This document shows, one piece after another, positions 9,638-19,155 of a stretch of DNA of 64,000 bases (its first letter is position 1; every line of letters starts with the position of its first letter). Source of the stretch: an uncultured Pelagibacteraceae bacterium (GTDB lineage Bacteria > Pseudomonadota > Alphaproteobacteria > Pelagibacterales > Pelagibacteraceae); the NCBI GenBank assembly GCA_902569405.1, contig CACFTX010000004.1, positions 7,501-71,500 on the forward strand, read 5' to 3'. The position numbers and the translations under genes are program-made. The notes beneath the pieces were generated by a model. The model saw only the letters and a list, made by a program, of their open reading frames with translations. It was not told where the DNA came from and made no database searches.

Positions 9638-12160
9638 ATGCTAAATCCATTAAAACTAATATCGAAACTTTTTAAATCAAATAACCAGAAGGAACTTGAT
9701 AAAATTCATAAAATTGTTGAAAAAGTTAACAATTTTGAAGGAAAAATAATTAAACTAAAAGATGAAGATTTCCCAAAAAAAACTGAAGAATTTAAAGAAA
9801 AAATAAAAAGTGGATCTAGCCTAGAATCAATTTTGCCAGAAGCCTTTGCGCTAGTAAGAGAAGCTTCAAAAAGAATAAAAGGAGAAAGACATTTTGATGT
9901 CCAAATTATAGGTGGCGTTGTTCTTCATGAGGGAAAAATTGCAGAAATGAAGACAGGAGAAGGTAAAACTCTAACTATCACTCTTGCGGCTTATTTAAAT
10001 GCTTTAATGGGTAAAGGAGTTCATATAGTTACTGTAAATGACTACCTGGCAAAAAGAGATTGTGAAGATATGGGTAAAATTTATAACTTTCTAGGACTAA
10101 CCTGTGGTTTCATTAATAATGATCAAGACGACGTAGCAAGAAGAAAAAATTATAATTGCGATATAACATACGCAACAAATAGTGAACTAGGATTTGATTA
10201 TTTAAGAGACAATATGTCAATTAATAAAGATCAAATGGTTCAGAGAGATCATTATTTTGCAATAGTAGATGAAATAGATTCATGTTTAATTGACGAAGCC
10301 AGAACTCCCCTTGTAATCTCGGGGGCAGCAGAAAGTAAAACTGATAAATATTTAGCAGTAGATAAATTGATTAAAAAATTAAAGCCTAAAGATTATGAAA
10401 TTGATGAAAAAGATAAAAATATTCTACTCACAAATCAAGGTATAGACAATGTAGAAAAGATTTTTTCTAATGCGGGGATTTTAAAAAACAATAATTTTTA
10501 TGATCCTCAAAATTTAAACTTAGTACACCATGTAAATCAAGCGTTAAGAGCAAATCATTTATTTGAAAAAGGAAGAGACTACATTGTTAAAGATGGATTG
10601 TTAAAAATAATCGATGATTTAACTGGAAGAATACTTGAAGGAAGAAGGTATGGCGATGGTTTGCACCAGGCGCTTGAAGCTAAAGAACAAATAGATATAC
10701 AGGTGGAGAATCAAACTTTAGCTTCAATTACTTATCAAAATTATTTTAAACTTTACTCGAAAATATCAGGGTGTACAGGAACTGCTTCCACTGAATCAGA
10801 AGAATTCTTTGAAATATATAATTTACATGTTGTAAGCATTCCTACGAACAAAAAAATGATCAGAAAAGACTGGAATGATTTAATTTTTAGAACATTAAAA
10901 GAAAAAGACAACGCAATCATAAAAAAAATTAAAGAATGTAATAAAAAAGAACAACCTCTTTTAGTTTTCACAGCAAGTATTAACAAATCAGAACATTATT
11001 CAAATCTACTAAGAAAAAATGGAATTGAACATATTGTATTGAATGCGAAAAATCACGAAAAGGAAGCTGAAATAATAGCTAATGCTGGAACAAAAAAATC
11101 TATAATAATTACAACAAGCATATCTGGGAGAGGGGTAGATATTAAACTTGGCGGAAAAAAAAATGAAAAAAATGAAAAAAATGAAATTAAATCTTTAGGG
11201 GGGTTGTTCGTTATAGGAACAGAAAGAATGGAATCTAGAAGGGTAGACAATCAAGCAAGAGGAAGATCAGGAAGACAAGGAGATGAGGGAAATTCTATAT
11301 TTTATGTAAGTTTAGAGGACGATTTAATGAGAATATTTGGATCAGAATCCATGAATAATATGTTAGAAAAACTTGGATTAAAGGATGGAGAAAGTATTGA
11401 TCACCCATGGATAAATAAAGCTCTAGAAAGAGCACAACAAAAAGTTGAAGCAAGAAACTTCGATGTTAGAAAAACACTTCTAAAATTTGATAATGTTTTA
11501 AATGATCAAAGGCATGTAATTTTTACTCAAAGAAACGAGGTTATAAACAGCAAAGAAATATTTAATTATTCAGATAATTTTTTATCCGAAATTATTCAAC
11601 ATTTAATAGAATTAAAAAATAAAGATATTAATGGCTCTAAAAATATTGAATTTAATAAACAATTAAAATCTATACTTGGTAAAAGTTTTGAAGAAAATGA
11701 AGTACAAAACTTAATTCAAGAAAAAAATGAAACGGTAGAAAAAAAAATTAAAGAAAAATTTAAACAAAAGAGAAATGAAAGAATAAAGCATCTTTCAGAA
11801 AAACGGGCTATAGAGCTTGAAAAAAGAATTTTTTTACAAACTATAGACCTTAACTGGAAATCACATATTCAATATCTTGAGCAGTTAAGACAAGTAATAG
11901 GATTAAGATCTTATGGTCAAAGAGATCCCTTAATAGAATATAAAAAAGAAGCATTTAATTTATTTGAAAACCTATTAAATAAACTTAAATTAGATTTAAT
12001 TACTATTTTAATTAATCTTACAATCGAAGAAAAAAAGGAAAAAGAAGTAATTGAGTCAAATATAATAGACCCTAAATATGTTGGAAAAAAAATGAGCAGA
12101 AATGAACCTTGTTTTTGCGGTTCAAAGAAAAAATATAAATATTGCTGCGGTGCTTTATAA
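9638..12160 (+). CDS. secA: Protein translocase subunit SecA
   Basis: Walker A MKTGEGKTLT, DEIDSCLIDEARTPL, GTERMESRRVDNQARGRSGRQGD, C-terminal zinc motif CFCGSKKKYKYCCG. Confidence 0.98.
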   Translation: MLNPLKLISKLFKSNNQKELDKIHKIVEKVNNFEGKIIKLKDEDFPKKTEEFKEKIKSGSSLESILPEAFALVREASKRIKGERHFDVQIIGGVVLHEGKIAEMKTGEGKTLTITLAAYLNALMGKGVHIVTVNDYLAKRDCEDMGKIYNFLGLTCGFINNDQDDVARRKNYNCDITYATNSELGFDYLRDNMSINKDQMVQRDHYFAIVDEIDSCLIDEARTPLVISGAAESKTDKYLAVDKLIKKLKPKDYEIDEKDKNILLTNQGIDNVEKIFSNAGILKNNNFYDPQNLNLVHHVNQALRANHLFEKGRDYIVKDGLLKIIDDLTGRILEGRRYGDGLHQALEAKEQIDIQVENQTLASITYQNYFKLYSKISGCTGTASTESEEFFEIYNLHVVSIPTNKKMIRKDWNDLIFRTLKEKDNAIIKKIKECNKKEQPLLVFTASINKSEHYSNLLRKNGIEHIVLNAKNHEKEAEIIANAGTKKSIIITTSISGRGVDIKLGGKKNEKNEKNEIKSLGGLFVIGTERMESRRVDNQARGRSGRQGDEGNSIFYVSLEDDLMRIFGSESMNNMLEKLGLKDGESIDHPWINKALERAQQKVEARNFDVRKTLLKFDNVLNDQRHVIFTQRNEVINSKEIFNYSDNFLSEIIQHLIELKNKDINGSKNIEFNKQLKSILGKSFEENEVQNLIQEKNETVEKKIKEKFKQKRNERIKHLSEKRAIELEKRIFLQTIDLNWKSHIQYLEQLRQVIGLRSYGQRDPLIEYKKEAFNLFENLLNKLKLDLITILINLTIEEKKEKEVIESNIIDPKYVGKKMSRNEPCFCGSKKKYKYCCGAL

Positions 12161-13261
12161 GAAAAAATAAAAAACCAAAAATATAAACACCAATAATCCA
12201 AAAATTATTAATTCTTTCTTAAATGTAAGAATAATTTTTTCTGCACTGTTCAAAAAATTTGTCTTCATACTTAAACCAGATTCATTGGTTGATTGTCTTG
12301 TAAATCCTTGCCTTCTACCGATCGATAAAAATTTTTTTTTTCTATGGTTTATAACTTCATCTCTTCTTAATGTGTTCAGGTCATTTAAATTTTTTTCAAT
12401 TGACTTTTTAACATTTTCTAAAATTAAATCTTTGTCCCTATGAGCACCACCCTCTGGTTCTGTAATAATTTCATCAATTACTCTTAAATTTAACAAATCT
12501 TTTGCTGAAAGTTTCATTGCTTTAGCTGCCTCTAAAGTTTTTGTTGGGTCCCTCCAAAGTATAGTTGCACATCCTTCTGGTGAAATTACTGAATATATTG
12601 CATTTGAAAGCATAAGAATTTTACTTGATGAGGCTAATGCTATGGCCCCACCTGAACCACCTTCACCAATTATTACTGAAATAGTTGGTACTCCTAAACC
12701 CATGCTGCATTCAATACTTTTCGCAATTGCTTCGGCTTGGCCTCTTTCTTCTGCTCCTACTCCAGGATAAGCGCCCGGAGTATCAATAAAAAATATAATT
12801 GGAATATTAAATTTATCAGCTAACTTCATTAATCTAATAGTTTTTCTATAACCTTCTGGTCTCATCATTCCAAAATTTCTTTCTATTCTCGAATTTAAAT
12901 CGTCACCCTTTTCTTGTCCGATGACTAACACTGAGTTGTCATTAAATTTTGCGAAGCCTGCTAATACTGATTTGTCTTCACCATAAAACCTATCTCCCGA
13001 TAAAGGTATAAATTCTTTAAATAAATTATCTATAAAAAATTTTGATTTTGGTCGATCTTCATGCCTTGCAACCAAAGTTGTTTGCCAGGGATTTAAATTT
13101 GAATAAACTTCCTTTATCTTATGATCAATTTCAGATTGGATTTTTGAAATTTTATCAGTTTTGACTTCAGAAAGACCTTCATTATTGTATGGGTCTTTTA
13201 GCTGATCTATCTCTTTCTCTAAAGTTTTTATTTCATCTTCAAAATTTAAATAATTTCTCAT
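12155..13261 (-). CDS. accA: Acetyl-CoA carboxylase carboxyltransferase subunit alpha with extra C-terminal hydrophobic tail
   Basis: ARHEDRPKSKFFIDN, DTPGAYPGVGAEERGQAEAIA, GEGGSGGAIAL; extra tail ending IIFGLLVFIFLVFYFFL. Confidence 0.95.
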   Translation of the reverse strand: MRNYLNFEDEIKTLEKEIDQLKDPYNNEGLSEVKTDKISKIQSEIDHKIKEVYSNLNPWQTTLVARHEDRPKSKFFIDNLFKEFIPLSGDRFYGEDKSVLAGFAKFNDNSVLVIGQEKGDDLNSRIERNFGMMRPEGYRKTIRLMKLADKFNIPIIFFIDTPGAYPGVGAEERGQAEAIAKSIECSMGLGVPTISVIIGEGGSGGAIALASSSKILMLSNAIYSVISPEGCATILWRDPTKTLEAAKAMKLSAKDLLNLRVIDEIITEPEGGAHRDKDLILENVKKSIEKNLNDLNTLRRDEVINHRKKKFLSIGRRQGFTRQSTNESGLSMKTNFLNSAEKIILTFKKELIIFGLLVFIFLVFYFFL

Positions 13262-13405
13262 AGTCTTAAATATTAATAAGTTTATAAGACAAAAGAGGGC
13301 AAGAAAATGGTTAAAATTTCAAAGTTACTAATAATAAATTGACTGTTTTAGTATCAAAAAGTTATATTAAGCAACAAAATAGATATTAAGTTGCATGTGG
13401 CTCGA

Positions 13406-15580
13406 ATGAAAGAAAAATATATAAAAATTAAAAATCTTTCAGTTTCTGAAAAATTGGCTAATTTCATTAATAACGAACTACTACCAGGAACCAAGATAAG
13501 TAAAGAAAAATTCTGGAAGGGTTTTGATAAATATACTCATGAACTTTCACCTAAAAACAAAAAACTACTTCAAAAAAGAGAAAGGTTACAAAAAGCAATA
13601 GATGCATCCCATATAAATAAAAAGAGTAGTAAATTTAATTTAAAAAAATACACAAAATTCTTAAAAAAAATTGGTTATTTAAAAAAACCTGGACCAAATT
13701 TTAAAATAAAAACAAAAAATCTAGACAAAGAAATATCAAGCATATGCGGTCCACAATTAGTTTGTCCGATTTCAAATGCAAGATTTTTATTAAACGCTGC
13801 TAATGCAAGATGGGTAAGCTTGTATGATAGCTTGTATGGAACTGATATAATTCCTGAAACACATGGAGCCGTTAAAGGAAAAACTTACAATCCAATAAGA
13901 GGTAAAAAGGTAATCGAATATGCTCGTAATCTATTAGATCAACATATACCTTTAAAAGGTAAAAATTGGAAAAATTTAACAAAAATTCCAGAGGTAAAAA
14001 ATAACAAATTAGATTTAAAATTAAAAAATCCTGAGCAATTTGTAGGATATGTTAAAAAATCAAATAAACTAAAATCTCTTCTATTCGTTAATAACAATCT
14101 CCATATTGACATTTTGTTTGATCAAGAAGGAGAAATGGAAATCAATAACCCCGATGGTAATCAGGACAAAATAAAAATACATGATATTTTTTTAGAATCT
14201 GCTGTTTCTACCATTTGTGATCACGAGGATAGCGTGGCTGCTGTAGATGCTGAGGATAAAGTGCTTGGTTATAAAAATTGGCTTGGTTTAATGAAAGGAA
14301 ATTTAAAAATTGAATTTATTAAAAATGGTAAAAAAATTTTTAGAAAACTAAATCTCGATAGAAATTATATTTCAAATAAAGGTAAGAAAATTAAATTGCA
14401 TGGTAGATCTTTACTGTTAAATAGAAATGTAGGTCATCTTATGACCAATCCTGCAATTCTTTTAAAAGATGGCTCTGAATGCCCAGAAGGAATTCTCGAT
14501 GCTTTTGTTACATCTCTCGCTTGTATTCATGATTTTAAAAAAAAAAGAAACTCAAAAGTCAATTCTATTTATATAGTTAAACCAAAAATGCATGGTCCAG
14601 AAGAATGTGCCTTTACCAATTTAATTTTTGAAAAAGTTGAAAAAGTTTTAAATTTAAAAAAATATCAAATTCTTTGTGGTATTATGGATGAAGAAAGAAG
14701 AACTTCTGTTAATCTAAAAGAGTGTATAAGGGTTTTAAAAAATAGAGTATTTTTTATTAACACTGGTTTTTTAGACAGAACAGGAGACGAAATTCACACA
14801 TCAATGGAAGTTGGTCCTATGATCAAAAAGGCTGATATGAAATCATCAAAGTGGATTGTTGCGTATGAAAATAACAATGTAGATATTGGATTGGCCTGCG
14901 GCTTCTCTGGCAAATGCCAGATTGGGAAAGGAATGTATCCAGCGCCCGATTTAATGTCAGAAATGATGAAACAAAAAATTGCTCACCCTTTAGCAGGAGC
15001 TAATTGCGCATGGGTACCTTCTCCCACTGCAGCAGCATTACATAGTCTACACTATCATGAAGTGGATGTTTTTAATAAACAAAAAGAATTATTAAAAAGA
15101 AAACCTGCAAAACTTTCCGACCTTCTAACTATTCCTTTTGCAAAAAATACCAATTGGAAGTTTGAAGAAATAACAAAAGAACTAAAAAATAATGCACAAG
15201 GAATTTTAGGTTATGTTGTGAGATGGGTAGATCAGTCTGTTGGTTGTTCTAAAGTGCCAGATATTAATGGTGTTGGCTTAATGGAAGACAGAGCTACTTG
15301 TAGAATAAGCAGTCAACATATCGCCAATTGGTTACATCATGGTATATGCAGCAAAAAACATGTTTTGGAAATTATGAAAAAAATGGCCAAAATTGTAGAC
15401 AATCAAAATCTTAAAGATCCAAGCATGAAAGGACACTCAGCTTACCAGGCAATGGCTGAAGATTTTGATAAATCAACAGCATTTAAAGCAGCTTGTGAAC
15501 TTGTATTTCATGGGAAAACACAACCATCGGGATATACTGAACCAATTCTTCATCTTAATAGGCTTATTAAAAAAAATTAA
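13406..15580 (+). CDS. glcB: Malate synthase G
   Basis: Full-length homology features (THGAVKGKTYNPIRGKKVIEYARNLLDQHIPL, GFLDRTGDEIHTSMEVGPM, MEDRATCRISSQHIANWLHHG). The track ORF starts at 13391 (TTG); the ATG at 13406 fits the family N-terminus better. Confidence 0.95.
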   Translation: MKEKYIKIKNLSVSEKLANFINNELLPGTKISKEKFWKGFDKYTHELSPKNKKLLQKRERLQKAIDASHINKKSSKFNLKKYTKFLKKIGYLKKPGPNFKIKTKNLDKEISSICGPQLVCPISNARFLLNAANARWVSLYDSLYGTDIIPETHGAVKGKTYNPIRGKKVIEYARNLLDQHIPLKGKNWKNLTKIPEVKNNKLDLKLKNPEQFVGYVKKSNKLKSLLFVNNNLHIDILFDQEGEMEINNPDGNQDKIKIHDIFLESAVSTICDHEDSVAAVDAEDKVLGYKNWLGLMKGNLKIEFIKNGKKIFRKLNLDRNYISNKGKKIKLHGRSLLLNRNVGHLMTNPAILLKDGSECPEGILDAFVTSLACIHDFKKKRNSKVNSIYIVKPKMHGPEECAFTNLIFEKVEKVLNLKKYQILCGIMDEERRTSVNLKECIRVLKNRVFFINTGFLDRTGDEIHTSMEVGPMIKKADMKSSKWIVAYENNNVDIGLACGFSGKCQIGKGMYPAPDLMSEMMKQKIAHPLAGANCAWVPSPTAAALHSLHYHEVDVFNKQKELLKRKPAKLSDLLTIPFAKNTNWKFEEITKELKNNAQGILGYVVRWVDQSVGCSKVPDINGVGLMEDRATCRISSQHIANWLHHGICSKKHVLEIMKKMAKIVDNQNLKDPSMKGHSAYQAMAEDFDKSTAFKAACELVFHGKTQPSGYTEPILHLNRLIKKN

Positions 15581-16188
15581 TCCACACTATTTATAGTGCT
15601 GTTTCTATTTTTAAATGCAGAAAATAAAGTTCCATCATCTAAATTTTCAATTTCACCACCAACCGGTAAGCCTTGAGCAAGTTTTGAAACTTTAACATTA
15701 ATGCCTTTTAAACTATCTGCAATATAATAAGCTGTTGTCATTCCTTCGACGGTCGCACTCGTTGCAATAATCACTTCTTCAATTTCATCTTTTTTTGACC
15801 TTTCAACTAAAGAATGTATTAATAAGTCTTCTTTTCTTTGTCCAACTGATGAAACTGTGCCACCCAATATATGAAAGTAACCCTTGTAAATATTTGAGTT
15901 TTCGATTGACCATTGATCGCCTACGGACTCCACTACGCAAATTTTATTATATTTTTGTGTAATATTTTCACAATTATTACAACCTTCTATGTTTGATTTT
16001 AATGTTCCACAAAACTGACATCTAGATACATTTTTAAAAACTGTTACTAGCGCATTAGCTGTTGGTTTTAAAATTTCGTCTCTATTATTTATTAGTTTTA
16101 AAACTATTCTTTTTGCTGATTTTGGTCCTAAACCAGGCAACTTAGATATTAATTTTACCAATTGTTCTATCTCGTTAATATCTTTCAT
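15577..16188 (-). CDS. recR: Recombination protein RecR
   Basis: LPGLGPKSAKRIVL, zinc Cys cluster CQFCGTLKSNIEGCNNC, Toprim segment; synteny recR-ybaB-dnaX. Confidence 0.96.
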   Translation of the reverse strand: MKDINEIEQLVKLISKLPGLGPKSAKRIVLKLINNRDEILKPTANALVTVFKNVSRCQFCGTLKSNIEGCNNCENITQKYNKICVVESVGDQWSIENSNIYKGYFHILGGTVSSVGQRKEDLLIHSLVERSKKDEIEEVIIATSATVEGMTTAYYIADSLKGINVKVSKLAQGLPVGGEIENLDDGTLFSAFKNRNSTINSVD

Positions 16189-16191
16189 ATT

Positions 16192-16524
16192 TTATGAAGG
16201 AAATTTTAATCCAGGTATATTTAAACCTCCTGTTGCTTTTGATATCTCCTCAGAAGTCTTGGATTTCAATTTTATTTTTGCATTATTGTGTGCGGCCATT
16301 ATTAAGTCTTCAACTATTGTTTTTTCTTCTTTTAAAGTTTCTGGAGAAATATCAATTTTAATAATTTCACCATCACCATTTAAAACAACGTTCACTGAAT
16401 TTGATCCAGATGTTCCATCGGCAGTAATATTTTTAATTTTCTCTTGGCTTTCCTTCATTTTAATCTCCAATTCTTTGGCGTGTGCTAAAATCTTTGAAAA
16501 ATCAGTCATTGTTTTCTCTTTCAT
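16192..16524 (-). CDS. YbaB/EbfC family nucleoid-associated protein
   Basis: Size, VVLNGDGEIIKIDISPE, LNIPGLKFPS ending; position between recR and dnaX. Confidence 0.92.
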   Translation of the reverse strand: MKEKTMTDFSKILAHAKELEIKMKESQEKIKNITADGTSGSNSVNVVLNGDGEIIKIDISPETLKEEKTIVEDLIMAAHNNAKIKLKSKTSEEISKATGGLNIPGLKFPS

Positions 16525-18175
16525 CTTTTATTTTAACATCAATCATTTCTGCATCAGGAAAGTTTTCTAATATTTTTTTGTAATCACTGCTTTCTTTGGT
16601 TTTTTTTAAAATATTTTTCTTAATATTCATTTCATTTTCTTTTATGGATAGACCGCCTTTTTTCTTTGAAAGTGTAATTATCCATCTTTTTCCTGTCCAA
16701 TCAAATAATTTAGATGATAATATTTTTATAAACTCTTTATCCAAATCTTCATTAAAAGAAATTTCTATTCTTTGCCTTTCAAAGCTTACTAAATTAACAT
16801 TTTTTTCTAATTCATATTTCAATTTCATTTCTTTTTTTAAAATACAAATTTCTAACAACTGACTAAATGAATTAATTGATATTTCTATTTTTTTTTCACT
16901 TTTTGGTTCTTGATCCAATTGTTTTTCTTGAACTACATTTTTAATTTGTCCAATAGTTTTGCTTTTTAGATCAAATAATTCGTTATCTTCATTTATAATT
17001 TTTTCACTTTTAACATCACCTTGATAATTTAATTTACTTTCTTCTCTCATTTTTTCTGGAATACTATTAATTTCTTTTAGATGAATTAATCTTATCAAAA
17101 ACATTTCAATAGATAAATTTTGATTTGATACAATGTCTAGCTCTCCTAATGTTTTTATTGTAAACTGCCAAAACAATAGGAGTGTATTTTGATCAATTCT
17201 GTTTGATATATTTTTGATCAAATTGTGCTCTTCATCATTTAAAGAAAATATATTTCCATCAAATACTAATGAGTTAATATTTTTAAAGTAATACAACAAT
17301 TCTAAAAAATCATTTAAAAAGATTTTAGGCTCAATTCCTTCATCGTAAATTGACCTATAAATTTTTAATACATCTTTTTCTTTTCCTTCAAATATTAACT
17401 TAAATAAACTAATCAATTGTGATTTATCAAAGTAACCAAAAATTTTCTGAGCTTCATTCAAATTAAGCTCTTGCCCTTCATCTAAACTTAAAAGCGCTCT
17501 ATCTAATAAAGAAAGCGCGTCTCTAACAGACCCTTCTGAAATTTTTACAATAAGTTTTAAAGCTTCATCAGATACTTTTCCTTTTTCTTTTTCTTTTATT
17601 TTTTTTATATATTCAAATAATTCACCAGATTTTACTCTTGTTAAATCAAATCTTTGGCATCTTGATATGACAGTAACAGGTATTTTTTTTATTTCTGTTG
17701 TAGCAAAAATAAATTTTAAATAATTTGGTGGTTCTTCCAAAGTTTTTAGGAGAGCGTTAAATGCTTGCTTGCTAAGCATATGGACTTCGTCAATTATAAA
17801 TATTTTATATTTTGCTGTCGTTGGACCATACCTAGAAAATTCAATCAAATCTCTAACATCATCAACTCCGGTCTTGCTTGCGGCATCCATTTCTAAAACA
17901 TCTATATGATTTGAGTTTGCTATTGCTTTACAATTTTCACAAACATTATCTATACATATTTTAGCAAAACCATTTGTGCAATTAAGAGATTTTGCAACTA
18001 TTCTTGCTATTGTTGTTTTTCCAACTCCTCTTATTCCTGTAAACAAGTATGCGTTAGGAATTTTATTAAATTTTATAGAATTGCTAATTGTCTCAGCAAC
18101 AATATCTTGGCCTATTAAATCAGCAAAAACTTGTGGCCTATATTTTAAAGATAAAACTTTTAAATTTTTATTCAT
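16502..18175 (-). CDS. dnaX: DNA polymerase III subunit gamma/tau
   Basis: KYRPQVFADLIGQD, Walker A GIRGVGKTTIARI, CIDNVCENCKAI zinc module, DEVHMLSKQAFNALLKTLEEPP, SRCQRFDLTR. Confidence 0.97.
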   Translation of the reverse strand: MNKNLKVLSLKYRPQVFADLIGQDIVAETISNSIKFNKIPNAYLFTGIRGVGKTTIARIVAKSLNCTNGFAKICIDNVCENCKAIANSNHIDVLEMDAASKTGVDDVRDLIEFSRYGPTTAKYKIFIIDEVHMLSKQAFNALLKTLEEPPNYLKFIFATTEIKKIPVTVISRCQRFDLTRVKSGELFEYIKKIKEKEKGKVSDEALKLIVKISEGSVRDALSLLDRALLSLDEGQELNLNEAQKIFGYFDKSQLISLFKLIFEGKEKDVLKIYRSIYDEGIEPKIFLNDFLELLYYFKNINSLVFDGNIFSLNDEEHNLIKNISNRIDQNTLLLFWQFTIKTLGELDIVSNQNLSIEMFLIRLIHLKEINSIPEKMREESKLNYQGDVKSEKIINEDNELFDLKSKTIGQIKNVVQEKQLDQEPKSEKKIEISINSFSQLLEICILKKEMKLKYELEKNVNLVSFERQRIEISFNEDLDKEFIKILSSKLFDWTGKRWIITLSKKKGGLSIKENEMNIKKNILKKTKESSDYKKILENFPDAEMIDVKIKDERENND

Positions 18176-18185
18176 TTTAATTTAA

Positions 18186-18269
18186 GGAGACTAGAACCTG
18201 AATAACTGTCTCTACGATTGCTTCTGTTAAGATCTGGTCGGGTTCAAGCAGCATTCACCTCTAGCCTCC
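18186..18269 (-). ncRNA. ffs: Probable small signal recognition particle RNA (4.5S type)
   Basis: Minus strand folds as a nearly symmetric 84-nt hairpin: terminal stem GGAGGCTAGA/TCTAGTCTCC, inner TGAAT/ATTCA, apical AGATCU[UAAC]AGAAGCA resembling SRP helix 8 with a URRC tetraloop. The dnaX-ybaB-recR neighbourhood matches scr-dnaX of Bacillus subtilis. Confidence 0.6.
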
Positions 18270-18326
18270 AATTCTATTATAGCAGCAATGATTTCTATTC
18301 TACAATATTAAAGTATTTTAAAAAAA

Positions 18327-19154
18327 TTAATTATCTCGAAACTTATCAGCTAGAAAAACACCTAGAACGTGAAAATCCTCACAATGCAAACCTAATTCTT
18401 CAAGAGATTTTTGTACTTTTGGATCTTCAATATGCCCATCTAGATCACATAGAAAAAAGAAAGAAGAAAATGAATTTTTTTCTGGATAGCTCTGTAATTT
18501 AGTTAAATTAACTCCATTAATCGCAAAACCTCCTAAGGATTGATATAATGCAGCAGGTTTGCTTTTAAGTTTAAATAGAAACGAGGTAATGTATTTACCT
18601 TTTCCTAATTCTGGTTGGAAAATATTTTTCCCCATTATTAAAAAACGCGTAACATTGCCTTTTTCATTTTCTATGTTAGATGCAATAATATCTAAATTAT
18701 AAATATCTGCACTCAATTTTGAAGCAATAGCAGCATCACTTTTATTTTTATTTTTTGCTATTAAAGCAGCTGAGCCGGCTGTATCGGCTCTAACATTTTC
18801 ATTTATATTATTTTTTTTAATAAAATCTGAGCATTGAGATAGTGCTTGTGCATGAGAATAAACATTTTTAATATTTTGTATATTTGCTCCTGGAAGTGCC
18901 AACAAATTATGTTCCACTCTGTGAAAATGTTCAGCATATATATTTAGACGATGTTTAAAAATTAAATATTCTATACCTATATTTCCTGTAATTCTATTTG
19001 ACTCAGGTATAATTATTCTAATATTTTTATCTTCCTCTGCTTTTCTAAAACACTCATCAAAAGTTTTACAAGATACAATTTCTGCATCAGGATAAAGTTC
19101 ATTAGCAGCCAAATGAGAATAGGCTCCTGGGGATCCTTGATAAAGTATTTTCAT
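18327..19154 (-). CDS. pheA: Prephenate dehydratase
   Basis: YQGSPGAYSHLAA, PESNRITGNIG, NVTRFLIMGKN, C-terminal ACT domain with the ESRP-like region. Confidence 0.94.
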   Translation of the reverse strand: MKILYQGSPGAYSHLAANELYPDAEIVSCKTFDECFRKAEEDKNIRIIIPESNRITGNIGIEYLIFKHRLNIYAEHFHRVEHNLLALPGANIQNIKNVYSHAQALSQCSDFIKKNNINENVRADTAGSAALIAKNKNKSDAAIASKLSADIYNLDIIASNIENEKGNVTRFLIMGKNIFQPELGKGKYITSFLFKLKSKPAALYQSLGGFAINGVNLTKLQSYPEKNSFSSFFFLCDLDGHIEDPKVQKSLEELGLHCEDFHVLGVFLADKFRDN

Positions 19155-19155
19155 T

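Noticed and set aside
13262-13405. Glycine riboswitch upstream of malate synthase, as reported for SAR11 glcB
   Set aside because: The short gap shows no recognisable glycine aptamer core (no GGAGAG / CGCCGAAGG-type blocks), so I do not call one. An Infernal RF00504 search would settle it.
18186-18269. SRP RNA on the + strand (GGTCGGGTTCAAGCAGCA looks tempting)
   Set aside because: The motif would be far off-centre, the apical pairs do not form, and the terminal stem has an A-C mismatch. The minus-strand fold is symmetric and better paired.
18218-18502. 94-aa + strand ORF
   Set aside because: Overlaps the probable SRP RNA and the antisense of pheA; no recognisable protein motif.
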